DNA from: Angelakisella sp.
GTDB lineage: Bacteria; Bacillota; Clostridia; Oscillospirales; Ruminococcaceae
Direction of reading: 5' to 3'
Length of the DNA stretch: 6,530 nt
NCBI GenBank assembly: GCA_022794295.1
Contig: JAAWEO010000124.1
Coordinates: 1-6,530 of the forward strand
Shown here: piece after piece, positions 1 through 6,382 of the stretch
Layout of the letters: every line of letters begins with the position of its first letter
How positions within the stretch are numbered: position 1 is the first letter of the stretch
Notes under the pieces: generated by a model
Database searches by the model: none
What the model saw: only the letters and a program-made list of their open reading frames with translations
Told to the model about the DNA's origin: nothing
Translations under genes and position numbers: made by a program

Positions 1-118
1 CCTTGCAGCGCTGGGGCTCGTTGGCGAAGCCGCGCTCCGCGTAGAACTCCTGCTCGCCGGCGGTGAAGATGAACTCCTGGCCGCACTCTTTGCACACTAA
101 CTTCTTGTCTTCGTACAT
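1..118 (-). CDS. Zinc-ribbon domain protein (partial, 3' end outside window)
   Basis: The first 39 codons are visible, beginning MYEDKKLVCKECGQEF and ending NEPQRCK. The CxxC pair at Cys9/Cys12 followed by FTAGEQEFYAERGF and a further Cys near residue 38 fits the short 'probable zinc-ribbon' family widespread in Clostridia. In that family four cysteines bind one Zn and the rest of the protein is often basic. The fourth Cys would lie just past the left edge. The ATG at 118-116 is preceded by GAGGT with about 10 nt spacing, which supports this start. The gene lies 132 bp downstream of the sigma-factor gene on the same strand, so read-through from the promoter at 860-888 is possible. No independent promoter is obvious. 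Its molecular role is unknown; nucleic-acid or ribosome association is commonly guessed for such ribbons, but nothing here proves it. Confidence 0.85.
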   Translation of the reverse strand, partial: MYEDKKLVCKECGQEFIFTAGEQEFYAERGFANEPQRCK

Positions 119-128
119 ACTCTTTCTA

Positions 129-177
129 CCTCGCTTATGGATTTTTACCCGCAGGCTCCAAAGCGAGACGTTCGCTT
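129..177 (-). promoter_or_regulatory. Leader with two mutually exclusive stems at the zinc-ribbon gene RBS
   Basis: On the minus-strand transcript, AAGCGA (177-172) can pair with TCGCTT (166-161) across a 5-nt loop. The overlapping CTCGCTT (167-161) can instead pair with AAGCGAG (136-130), whose last bases are part of the GAGG ribosome binding site. The middle segment cannot do both, so the leader could switch between a free and a masked RBS. The pairings are exact and seen in the sequence. Regulation is inference, because 6-7 bp stems can arise by chance. No U-run follows, so this is not an intrinsic terminator. Confidence 0.35.
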
Positions 178-240
178 GAAGATCCGGGGGCATTATTTCT
201 CAACCTGGCGGATCCAGGCTGATGACTGGGTGTTGGCCTT

Positions 241-263
241 GCGGTCCCTGTCAACAGGACCGC
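241..263 (-). other. Inverted repeat across the sigma-factor stop codon
   Basis: GCGGTCC (241-247) and GGACCGC (257-263) form an exact 7-bp stem around the TGA stop at 253-251. No T-rich tail follows on the minus strand, so it is not a convincing intrinsic terminator. It might act as a 3' stabilising hairpin or be chance. The absence of a terminator here is consistent with read-through into the zinc-ribbon gene. Confidence 0.25.
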
Positions 264-817
264 AGCTTCCTTCGGACTCTTTGCAGGGCATTATCCACAG
301 CTTTGAGGGGAGTGTGAAGAAGTTGTGAGATTTCCGTATAAGAGTGTCCGCTGAGGTAGAGCGTTAAGGCTTGCTGCTCAAACCCGGAAAGACGGGTCTG
401 GATCTTTTCCTCCAGCTCCGCCAGCTGCTCGGCGATGATGATCTCCTCCTCGGGGCTGATGGTCTGCTCCAAGGAGCTGACCTCCAGGGCCTCCAGGGTG
501 GAATAATCGCTGAGGGGGCGGCTTTTTTGGGAAAGGGCGGTCTTTGCGGCCGCCGCCATGGTAGAGCCTACACAAAGGTAGGCAAAGGTGGGAAAGGCGC
601 TTTGGCTCCCGTCGTAAAGACGGATGGCCTTTAGCAGGCCGATCAGTCCCTCCTGGACCAGGTCCTCCGCTTCGACCCCCGGCAGAAAGTATCGGGCGCT
701 CCGGCGGCGGATCATGGGGAGGTACCGGGTCACCAGCTCGGTGACCGCTGCGTCGTCCCCCTTCCGGGCGGAGAGGATGAGCGCCTCATCTGTAAGGTTT
801 TTCAGTGCCCTTGTCAT
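251..817 (-). CDS. SigH-like sigma-70 family RNA polymerase sigma factor
   Basis: This 188-residue protein has region 2 at about residues 24-95 (core-binding segment EDLVQEGLIGLLKAIRLYD) and region 4 at about 143-186 (helix-turn-helix SGHSYTEISQLLHTPLKAVD, then NALQRVRRKL). There is no region 3, and the two are joined by a short acidic linker (SPEEEIIIAEQLAELEEK). The region 4 end NALQRVRRKL and the RYFLPG / EDLVQEG segments closely match the Bacillus/Clostridium SigH (Spo0H) family, which directs early-sporulation and stationary-phase genes. It is about 30 residues shorter than B. subtilis SigH. The part corresponding to region 2.4 (VGSTMAAAAKTALSQKSRPL) departs from the TRQIITAIKTATRQK of true SigH, so this is probably a paralogue with different promoter preference. 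The ATG at 817-815 has a GGAGAG ribosome binding site 5-6 nt upstream and a consensus promoter beyond it. Its target genes cannot be read from the window. Confidence 0.9.
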   Translation of the reverse strand: MTRALKNLTDEALILSARKGDDAAVTELVTRYLPMIRRRSARYFLPGVEAEDLVQEGLIGLLKAIRLYDGSQSAFPTFAYLCVGSTMAAAAKTALSQKSRPLSDYSTLEALEVSSLEQTISPEEEIIIAEQLAELEEKIQTRLSGFEQQALTLYLSGHSYTEISQLLHTPLKAVDNALQRVRRKLRSC

Positions 818-859
818 GCTTCTCTCCTGGTACCGGCAGGCTTACCTAATGGCTTCCTT

Positions 860-888
860 ATTGTAGACCGAAAAGCTCTATTTGTCAA
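860..888 (-). promoter_or_regulatory. SigA-type promoter of the sigma-factor gene
   Basis: Read on the minus strand there is a perfect -35 hexamer TTGACA (888-883), a 17-bp spacer, and a -10 hexamer TACAAT (865-860) with one deviation from TATAAT. Transcription would start near 853, giving a leader of about 35 nt before the ATG at 817. The surrounding sequence is AT-rich, unlike the flanking coding DNA. This is the clearest promoter in the window. It indicates that the alternative sigma factor is itself transcribed by the housekeeping polymerase. Confidence 0.85.
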
Positions 889-959
889 GTGGTTTTTGTA
901 GAAATCTTACAAAAAATGTTTGGCCCTTCCGGTAATGTTTGGGAAATGGCCTTCAAAAA

Positions 960-1010
960 TGGGGAGAACCTACTATATTCTGTGTTGTCGTTGTGGAGAA
1001 CCCACGATAT
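960..1010. repeat. 19-bp direct repeat spaced 32 bp, upstream of the sigma promoter
   Basis: Copies at 960-978 (TGGGGAGAACCTACTATAT) and 992-1010 (TGTGGAGAACCCACGATAT) match at 16 of 19 positions. They share GGAGAACC and are offset by 32 bp, close to three helical turns, so proteins bound to both would face the same side. They lie about 107-157 bp upstream of the predicted start site of the sigma gene and about 80-130 bp past the MATE stop codon. An activator or repressor site is plausible, but no known operator is recognised. Confidence 0.45.
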
Positions 1011-1052
1011 CTTGGGCTTTTCCCCTGTTTCCGCCTATCTCAGACAAATTGC

Positions 1053-1078
1053 ACAGAAAGAATCCACAATCAGTGGAT
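1053..1078 (-). terminator. Weak candidate terminator of the MATE gene
   Basis: Just past the MATE stop codon, the minus strand reads ATCCAC, a 5-nt loop TGATT, GTGGAT and then TCTTTCTG. The 6-bp stem is modest and the tail is T-rich but interrupted, so termination is likely to be inefficient if it is real. No better candidate is seen between the MATE gene and the sigma-factor promoter. Confidence 0.35.
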
Positions 1079-1088
1079 GGGGCCTTTT

Positions 1089-2462
1089 TCAGGCAGTTGC
1101 CTCCTGGCGGGTGACATCCCGGACCCACTTTCCGCCCCAGATGCGGGGGGTGCTCACCAAAAGCTTGATGACAATATCGCACTGGAGGATAAAGCAGACC
1201 AGGGGGGCGGGGAGCTTCAACCACAGCCCGGCAATGGCCCCCAGGGGGATCGCCACCGCCCATAGGAAAAAGACATCACAGAACAGAACAAAGCGGTTGT
1301 CGCCGCCGCCGCGGAGGATGCCGATCAGCCCCACAAATTCCATGGAGCGGAAGAAGGTGGTAAGGGCAAAAACGGCCATGATCTGGTTGGTGAGAATCTT
1401 GGTGGCCTCCGGAATGTTGTAAAGGCCGATGACCGGTCCCCGGAGAAGGAGCATCAAAGCAGCTGCCACAACACCAAAGCCGGCAGCCACGATCATAATG
1501 GCCTTAGCCAGGGAGCGGGTGCGCTCCTGCTCCCCCATGCCGATGCTGTTGCCGATGACCACCGAGGTGGCGTTGGCAATGCCGATGATAAAGACCTGGG
1601 TAAACTGGGCGGTGATGTTGGCAATGGCGTTGGCGGAGACCAGGTCCCGGCCCATGCGCCCCATAATGGCGATCACCATAGAGTTGCCCAGGCTCCAGAT
1701 CAGCTCGTTGAGCATCACCGGGGTGACATTGATAGCAAAATCCTTGGCAAAGCTGCGGTCATACTCCACCACATCCCGCAGGGTGTAGCCGATCTTTCTT
1801 TCAAACCGAAGCAGGTAGATGGTGGCAATGGTCAGCTCGATGCCACGGGCAATGATGGTGGCAATGGCGGCACCCTCCATCCCCAGGGCGGGGAAGCCCA
1901 GCTTACCGAAAATAAGGACCCAGTTCAGGGAGGTGTTGGCAAAGAAGGAAACAATGTAAACCACGATGGAGATGCCCACCGTCCCCACCGAGCGCAGGGA
2001 CATGAGCATGGCGTTAGTCATGCCGTTCAGGGTGTAGCTGAAGCAGACCAGGGCCAAATAGCGGCTCCCGGCGGCGATGACCACCGGGTCATTGCTGAAC
2101 AGGGAGAGGATCTGCTCTGGGAAGAAGTGGGCCACAGCGGTAAACAGGATGGAAAGAACCAGGGTGACCCGGTACATAATGGAAAGGATGCTGCGAATCG
2201 ACTTGGTGTCCCCCTTGCCCCAGTACTGGGAGAGGAGAACATTGGTGCCGCTGGCGATCCCGAAGGTCAGGACCATGTAGATCATGCCAAACTGGTTGGC
2301 AAGGCTTGCGCCGGAAAGCTCCACCTCCCCCAGCTGGCCCAGCATGACGGTGTCCATCATACCCGTCATATAGGTGATCAGGTTTTGAAGCGCAATGGGA
2401 ACGGCGATGCCCAGAATGGAGTTGCGAAGGGCACGGTCCCGGAGGATAGCGAGGGACTCCAT
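1089..2462 (-). CDS. MATE family efflux transporter
   Basis: This 457-residue polytopic membrane protein has about 12 predicted helices. Typical MATE signatures are present: MMDTVMLGQLGEVELSG at about 35-51 (end of helix 1 and following loop), LIFGKLGFPALGMEGAAIAT at about 183-202, and GILRGGGDNR at about 381-390 in the second half. Its length matches the family (about 440-470). MATE proteins export cationic drugs, flavins or metabolites in exchange for Na+ or H+; the substrate here cannot be read. The ATG at 2462-2460 has an AAAGGAG ribosome binding site about 11 nt upstream. It begins 51 bp after the VWA gene on the same strand with no terminator between them, so co-transcription with the DUF5682-VWA pair is likely, though a weak internal promoter is possible. 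No frameshift is visible. Confidence 0.93.
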   Translation of the reverse strand: MESLAILRDRALRNSILGIAVPIALQNLITYMTGMMDTVMLGQLGEVELSGASLANQFGMIYMVLTFGIASGTNVLLSQYWGKGDTKSIRSILSIMYRVTLVLSILFTAVAHFFPEQILSLFSNDPVVIAAGSRYLALVCFSYTLNGMTNAMLMSLRSVGTVGISIVVYIVSFFANTSLNWVLIFGKLGFPALGMEGAAIATIIARGIELTIATIYLLRFERKIGYTLRDVVEYDRSFAKDFAINVTPVMLNELIWSLGNSMVIAIMGRMGRDLVSANAIANITAQFTQVFIIGIANATSVVIGNSIGMGEQERTRSLAKAIMIVAAGFGVVAAALMLLLRGPVIGLYNIPEATKILTNQIMAVFALTTFFRSMEFVGLIGILRGGGDNRFVLFCDVFFLWAVAIPLGAIAGLWLKLPAPLVCFILQCDIVIKLLVSTPRIWGGKWVRDVTRQEATA

Positions 2463-2490
2463 GAAAAATGATGCTCCTTTCTAAATAAAG

Positions 2491-2517
2491 ATCATATGGA
2501 AAGACTATTTTGGTCAC
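2491..2517 (-). promoter_or_regulatory. Possible weak promoter between the VWA and MATE genes
   Basis: On the minus strand a TATGAT hexamer (2496-2491) resembles a -10 box, and GTGACC (2517-2512) resembles a poor -35, but the spacer is only 15 bp and the -35 overlaps the VWA stop codon. It could give the MATE gene some independent expression. I regard it as marginal. Confidence 0.2.
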
Positions 2518-3707
2518 GCCCCGGGGGCTTTGGACCCGGTTTTTTCAAATTCCTTCCGGCAGCTGCTCAGGTCGTCCCCCCGGAAGGCCCGCTCCAGCAG
2601 CCGGGGCAGCAGCTGGGGGTTGCAGGCAAAGCAGGGGATCCCCAGTCCGGCCACCCGCTGGGCCATCTGCTGGTCACAGTAGGTGCGGCCTCCGTCTGCT
2701 AGGGCCAGCAGGACGATCACCGTCACCCCCCCGGACTTCATCTCCTCCAGGCGCCGCAGAAGGGCCGCCCGGTTTCCGCCCTCCTCCAGGTCAGTGATCA
2801 GGAAGAAAAGGGTTTTCCGGGGGTTTTCCACAAACTGCTGGCAGTAGGCCACCGATTTGTCAATATCGGTGCCGCCCCCCAGCTGGAAGCCGTATAAAAG
2901 ATCCACTGGGTCCTCGCATTTGTCGGTAAGGTCCACCACGTTGGTATCAAAAGCCACCACCCGGGTCCGGATGCTGGCCATGCTGGCCAGGATGCAGCTC
3001 ATTACCGAGGAATAGATCACCGATTCCCCCATGGACCCGCTTTGGTCAATGTCCAGAATAACGGTCCACTTGTTGGCGGCTGTGGCGGTGGTGCGGTCGA
3101 AAAACCAGAACTTTTCCGGCACGATGGTCCCCAGGGAGGGATCGTAGTTTTTCAGATTCCGGGCAATGGTCCGCTTGTAGTCCAGGGCTGACGCCGAGGG
3201 GATGGGGGAGTGCTGCCGGCGGTTTACCGCCGCCGTCACCGCCCTGCGGATGTCCTGCTCCAGAAGCTTGTTGATCTCCTCCACGATCTTTTTGATAAAG
3301 GCCCGCACCGATTCCTTGCTCCGTTTGGGGATCTGGTCCTTTAGGAGAAGGATGGTGGCGGCCAGGTTCACATCCGGCTCCAGATCCTCCAAAAGCTCCG
3401 GTTCAAAAATAAGCTGCTGAAGGCCGCACCGGGTCATGGCGTCCCCCTGGATCACCGTCACCAGCTCCTTGTCAAAGAGGCTGCGCACATCCCCCAGCCA
3501 TTTGGAGATCTGGGGGTTGGAGGGGCCTTTTCCCGCGCCGCCGCTGCCCTGGGAGAACTGCCCGGTGCGGTCGTAGATGGCGGCCAGGGCCTGGTCCATC
3601 AGGTCCCCCTGGGCGCCCAGGGAGCAGTCCCCCATTCCCTCCAGGCGCTGCTGGCTCTCCTGGCCCAGGATCAGCCGCCAGCGGCGAAGTCTTGCTGCGT
3701 TTTCCAT
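2514..3707 (-). CDS. VWA domain-containing protein, YehP-like partner of DUF5682
   Basis: This 397-residue cytosolic protein has no signal peptide or membrane helix. An alpha-helical N-terminal region (about 1-200) precedes a von Willebrand factor A domain (about 213-380). The full MIDAS metal site is visible: D-x-S-x-S at Asp221/Ser223/Ser225 (DIDQSGSMG), Thr280 in GGGTDI, and Asp306 in LITDLEEGG. Divalent-metal-dependent ligand or partner binding should therefore be retained. The architecture and length match E. coli YehP (about 378 residues), a VWA protein encoded with YehM and a MoxR AAA+ ATPase. In such modules the VWA protein is thought to act as adaptor for the ATPase. The ATG at 3707-3705 follows the DUF5682 stop by 12 bp and has a G-rich ribosome binding site (AAGGGGGGAT), so the two genes are almost certainly translated from one mRNA. 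Confidence 0.92.
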   Translation of the reverse strand: MENAARLRRWRLILGQESQQRLEGMGDCSLGAQGDLMDQALAAIYDRTGQFSQGSGGAGKGPSNPQISKWLGDVRSLFDKELVTVIQGDAMTRCGLQQLIFEPELLEDLEPDVNLAATILLLKDQIPKRSKESVRAFIKKIVEEINKLLEQDIRRAVTAAVNRRQHSPIPSASALDYKRTIARNLKNYDPSLGTIVPEKFWFFDRTTATAANKWTVILDIDQSGSMGESVIYSSVMSCILASMASIRTRVVAFDTNVVDLTDKCEDPVDLLYGFQLGGGTDIDKSVAYCQQFVENPRKTLFFLITDLEEGGNRAALLRRLEEMKSGGVTVIVLLALADGGRTYCDQQMAQRVAGLGIPCFACNPQLLPRLLERAFRGDDLSSCRKEFEKTGSKAPGA

Positions 3708-3719
3708 TGTGATCCCCCC

Positions 3720-5978
3720 TTACAGATCAAAGTCAAAGTCCCCCAGGCCGTCCAGCATTTCCTGGGCCTCCTGGGAAAGGACTGCGTTTACTGCTTCGCT
3801 TACCTGCTGGGGGTTCAGCCCCCAGATCTCCCCCAGGTTTTCCGCAATGCTGTCCTTTTCCCTGGCGGAAAAGTCGGCAAAGGCCCGCCGCAGAAAGACC
3901 AGGGCCCGTTTGAACTCCTCCTCGTCCAACCCGTCCAGGTAGCCGGAAAGGCTCTCCCACAGGGATAGACGGGCGATCAGGGCGTAGCGGTTGCGGAGGG
4001 AAAGACCCTCGAACCACCGGGCGCCAAGGTCCGCCGGGATCCCCGGGGAAAGGCGGCGGCTCACCTCCCGGCCAAGGGTCTCGTTATCCATGGCCCCCCG
4101 CTCCAGAAGGATGGCGGCGGCAAAGCCGGAAAGCAGGGTGTTCAGGTCATCCCGCTCCGCCACCTCGGCAAGGGCCCCGGTCCAAAGGGCGGGGTCCAGG
4201 AACTCGTGGGCAAGCTGGGCGGCGTTAAGGCTTTCAATGGCGGCAATGACCCCCTTGGAGCCCTTGTCATCGCAGATACAGGCGGAAGCCAGGATCAGAC
4301 AGCAGCGGTAGTAGAGCTGCTGCAAAATAGGGACCAGGGGGGCGGGGTCCAGGCGGCGAATGCCCCCGTACTTGACAATGGTGGAAAGGCGGTGGGCGGT
4401 GGCAGCCAGATCCTCCAGGGAGGCGGCATCCACGGCCATTCCCTGGAGGGCGGAAAGGGCGTAGCGGGCGGATTTTTCCATTCCGCAGGTAAAGGCGTCC
4501 TCCAGGACAGAGGCCAGCTCTGCCATTCCGGCGGCGGCCTCCACCCGCTCTCCCAGGCGGAAGGACACCGCCTGGGGGATGGTATCCCCTTTCAGGGCGG
4601 CCTCCACCAGGGCCATTTCCGCCTCGGGGCTCCACCGGAGGACCCACAGCTCCCGCCAGGTGGCGGACTCCTGGTCCACAGCCTGGGGCTCGGCAAAGGA
4701 TACCCCCAGCACCCGCAGGCGGTGCAGGAAGAAGGAGCGGGCCAGGTCCAGAAAGGCAGCCTTTTCGCTTTTTACCATGCGGTTTTCCCGCAGGTCCAGG
4801 GGCAGGTCCTGGGCGGAGAGGGCCCGGTATTTTTCCAGCTTCAGCTCCCGGAGCTGGCGGTAGAAGTCCTCCTGGATGCTGGTGCGGCTGACCCCCTCGG
4901 GAAGGGAGCCAATCTTGGTTCCGATCTCGGCGGAGGCGATGCCCCGGCTGACCAGGGAGAAGCTTCCCTCCCCCAGGCAGGTGACAGCGGCGTCCCGCAG
5001 GTCCCGCAGGACCGGCTGGGGGGAGCCCCGAAGGGCGGCAAGCTCCCGGGCCAGGCGGACCCCCTCGATGACGCTGGCAGAGGAAGCGGGGTTTCCCGTC
5101 TCCCGGAGGGTACGGGCCACCTGAGAAAGGTAGCTCCGGGCAGCGAAGTCCCCCTCCCCCCGGAGGAACCCTTCCCAGAGAAGGGCGTAATAGGCGGGGG
5201 CCTTATTCCCGGCACCGTACCCGGCCCGGGTGGAAAGGCGGTAGTAGGAATAGGGCATCAGGGTGGCGTTAGCGGCCACCCTGGGGAGGGACTTCCGCTC
5301 CTTGTCGGTCAGGGGGGAGGCGGCCTTGATGCCCTCCACATGGTAGGCGCCAGTAATGGCGGCGATCTCCCCGGGGGCAAAGCCCTCGGCAATGGCGTCC
5401 TCGATCACCCGGCGCATCTGGGCCTCCCGGACCAGGTTTTCGGCCCAATCCTGTTCCCTGCCGGCGGTGATCTCCCGGAGGGAGCGGCCAAAGGCGGCGG
5501 CGCCCTCCTGGTAGGCCCCGGGGGCGGTGGTGTGCTCCAGGGTGCGCTCCCAGAACATCTCGTGACCATCGGGGCCGGTCAGGCGGTCCAGCTCACGGTA
5601 GGCGTTAAAGGGCTCCTGGGCGGGCTCCTCCTGGGGGGCTTCCTGTTCCAGGTCCCGGAGGGCCAGGAAGACCTCGGAGGGGAGGTCCATAAAGCGGCAT
5701 TGGGCGTTGTTTTCCTTGGCCCAGAGGATGGCCTGGTATTCGGGGGAATAGTGTGCGAAAGGATAGAGGATGGAGCGGATGGGGGCCTCCTGGGTGTAGG
5801 CCAGGATGGCAATGGGGGGATGTATTTCGGGGCGGGCGACGTCATCCAGGAGGGGGGTAAGGTCGCTGGGGCCCTCAATGAGGACGAGGCGGGGGCGGTA
5901 GGTGTCCAGGGCCTGGCGGAGGTGCCAGGCTCCGGCGGGGGAGAGGTGGCGGACACCGAAAAGGAAAGGTAAAGACAT
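3720..5978 (-). CDS. DUF5682 family protein (YehM-like), TraB/TIKI-like N-terminal domain
   Basis: This 752-residue protein is close to the length of E. coli YehM (about 759) and has the family hallmarks FLFGVRHLSPAGAWHL at the N-terminus, VLIEGPSDL at 32-40, YSPEYQAILWAKE at about 77-89, REAQMRRVIEDA at about 184-195 and ITGAYHVEGI at 208-217. His11 (GVRH), Glu35 (IEGP) and His213 (GAYH) resemble the two G-x-x-H motifs and the Glu of the TraB/PrgY/TIKI superfamily of putative metalloproteases; that link is inference from the motifs. An acidic Gln/Glu/Pro-rich linker sits near 111-123, and the long C-terminal half is predicted helical and shows no motif I recognise. No signal peptide is seen. 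The ATG at 5978-5976 has a perfect AGGAGG (5992-5987) followed by C and seven T. It is first in a tight pair with the VWA gene. The biological role of the family is not established; association with AAA+/VWA modules suggests a chaperone-like or conflict-related function. Confidence 0.9.
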   Translation of the reverse strand: MSLPFLFGVRHLSPAGAWHLRQALDTYRPRLVLIEGPSDLTPLLDDVARPEIHPPIAILAYTQEAPIRSILYPFAHYSPEYQAILWAKENNAQCRFMDLPSEVFLALRDLEQEAPQEEPAQEPFNAYRELDRLTGPDGHEMFWERTLEHTTAPGAYQEGAAAFGRSLREITAGREQDWAENLVREAQMRRVIEDAIAEGFAPGEIAAITGAYHVEGIKAASPLTDKERKSLPRVAANATLMPYSYYRLSTRAGYGAGNKAPAYYALLWEGFLRGEGDFAARSYLSQVARTLRETGNPASSASVIEGVRLARELAALRGSPQPVLRDLRDAAVTCLGEGSFSLVSRGIASAEIGTKIGSLPEGVSRTSIQEDFYRQLRELKLEKYRALSAQDLPLDLRENRMVKSEKAAFLDLARSFFLHRLRVLGVSFAEPQAVDQESATWRELWVLRWSPEAEMALVEAALKGDTIPQAVSFRLGERVEAAAGMAELASVLEDAFTCGMEKSARYALSALQGMAVDAASLEDLAATAHRLSTIVKYGGIRRLDPAPLVPILQQLYYRCCLILASACICDDKGSKGVIAAIESLNAAQLAHEFLDPALWTGALAEVAERDDLNTLLSGFAAAILLERGAMDNETLGREVSRRLSPGIPADLGARWFEGLSLRNRYALIARLSLWESLSGYLDGLDEEEFKRALVFLRRAFADFSAREKDSIAENLGEIWGLNPQQVSEAVNAVLSQEAQEMLDGLGDFDFDL

Positions 5979-6064
5979 AAAAAAAGCCTCCTCTCAACAA
6001 CAGGCTAAGTCTCCAGGCACAAGCCAGGACAACAGCAGCGCAGTGTAGGGTCTAAAGTTTAGGG

Positions 6065-6124
6065 CCGCCCTTTGAAAAGGGCGGTAGGTCCAGGGCGACG
6101 CCCTGGTCGCGTCCGCAGGCGCGA
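6065..6124. repeat. Left-end cluster of three tandem stem-loops
   Basis: Stem 1 is CCGCCCTT (6065-6072), loop TGAA, AAGGGCGG (6077-6084). Stem 2 is CCAGGGC (6090-6096), loop GAC, GCCCTGG (6100-6106). Stem 3 is TCGCGTC (6107-6113), loop CGCA, GGCGCGA (6118-6124), with one G-T pair. All three are 7-8 bp and separated by only 0-5 nt, far denser than expected by chance. None has a T-run on either side, so they are not simple terminators. Confidence 0.75.
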
Positions 6125-6239
6125 AATACTCCGCAAAAAGCAGCATCCATCGATCAAGGCCGCAGCAAAAAACATGGCACCAAGAAAGGCACGAACCGTC
6201 CCGCCCAGTATCCTTTGTATTCTCGAAGTGACAAGCCGC

Positions 6240-6258
6240 GGCCGGAACGAGACTGGCC
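6240..6258. repeat. Core stem-loop with a 7-nt loop complementary to a distal site
   Basis: GGCCGG (6240-6245) pairs with CTGGCC (6253-6258) including one G-T pair, closing the loop AACGAGA (6246-6252). The whole loop is exactly complementary to TCTCGTT at 6437-6443, extending to 9 bp (6245-6253 with 6436-6444), so a pseudoknot-like interaction is possible. Confidence 0.45.
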
Positions 6259-6310
6259 TACACCCAGCCGCGGGGAGCGCCAAAAGCCTAACGCCCTGTA
6301 TTATCTGCCC

Positions 6311-6342
6311 TTCAAGACAGGCCCGCAGGGCCGCTTCTTGAA
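6311..6342. repeat. Core two-tier stem-loop
   Basis: TTCAAGA (6311-6317) pairs with TCTTGAA (6336-6342), 7 bp. After a small internal loop (CA opposite GCT), GGCCC (6320-6324) pairs with GGGCC (6328-6332) around the triloop GCA. This nested perfect pairing is the strongest stem in the core of the element. Confidence 0.65.
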
Positions 6343-6382
6343 CGAACTGCCTTTCGGTCCTGGGTGCAGTGTTTTAGTTCGT
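6342..6382. repeat. Core stem-loop ACGAACT/AGTTCGT
   Basis: ACGAACT (6342-6348) pairs with AGTTCGT (6376-6382), 7 bp. In an alternative register, ACGAA/TTCGT continues into CTGC (6347-6350) paired with GCAG (6366-6369). Separately, CTGGGTG (6360-6366) inside the loop is complementary to CACCCAG (6261-6267), which would enclose the hairpin at 6311-6342 and make a pseudoknot with this stem. Confidence 0.4.

Noticed and set aside
291..299. Perfect DnaA-box-like TTATCCACA
   Set aside because: It is a single site inside the sigma-factor coding sequence; no cluster of boxes or AT-rich unwinding region is nearby, so it is not evidence of an origin.
889..1422. 177-codon open frame on the + strand
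   Set aside because: It covers the intergenic region and the antisense of the MATE 3' end, and has no family signature or suitable ribosome binding site.
2521..2546. Stem CCGGG/CCCGG followed by six T on the + strand
   Set aside because: It lies within the 3' end of the minus-strand VWA gene, has a 5-bp stem with a 9-nt loop, and no + strand gene ends there.
4206..5972. 588-codon open frame on the + strand opposite the DUF5682 gene
   Set aside because: It is antisense to a well-supported family protein, is extremely Gly-rich as expected from the complement of GC-rich codons, and has no recognisable domain.
6059..6373. Frame open for about 105 codons on the minus strand through the hairpin element, and an overlapping 89-codon frame on the + strand (6072-6341)
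   Set aside because: Both run through the stem-loops, have no good ribosome binding site and match no family I recognise; GC-rich repeat sequence often stays open by chance.
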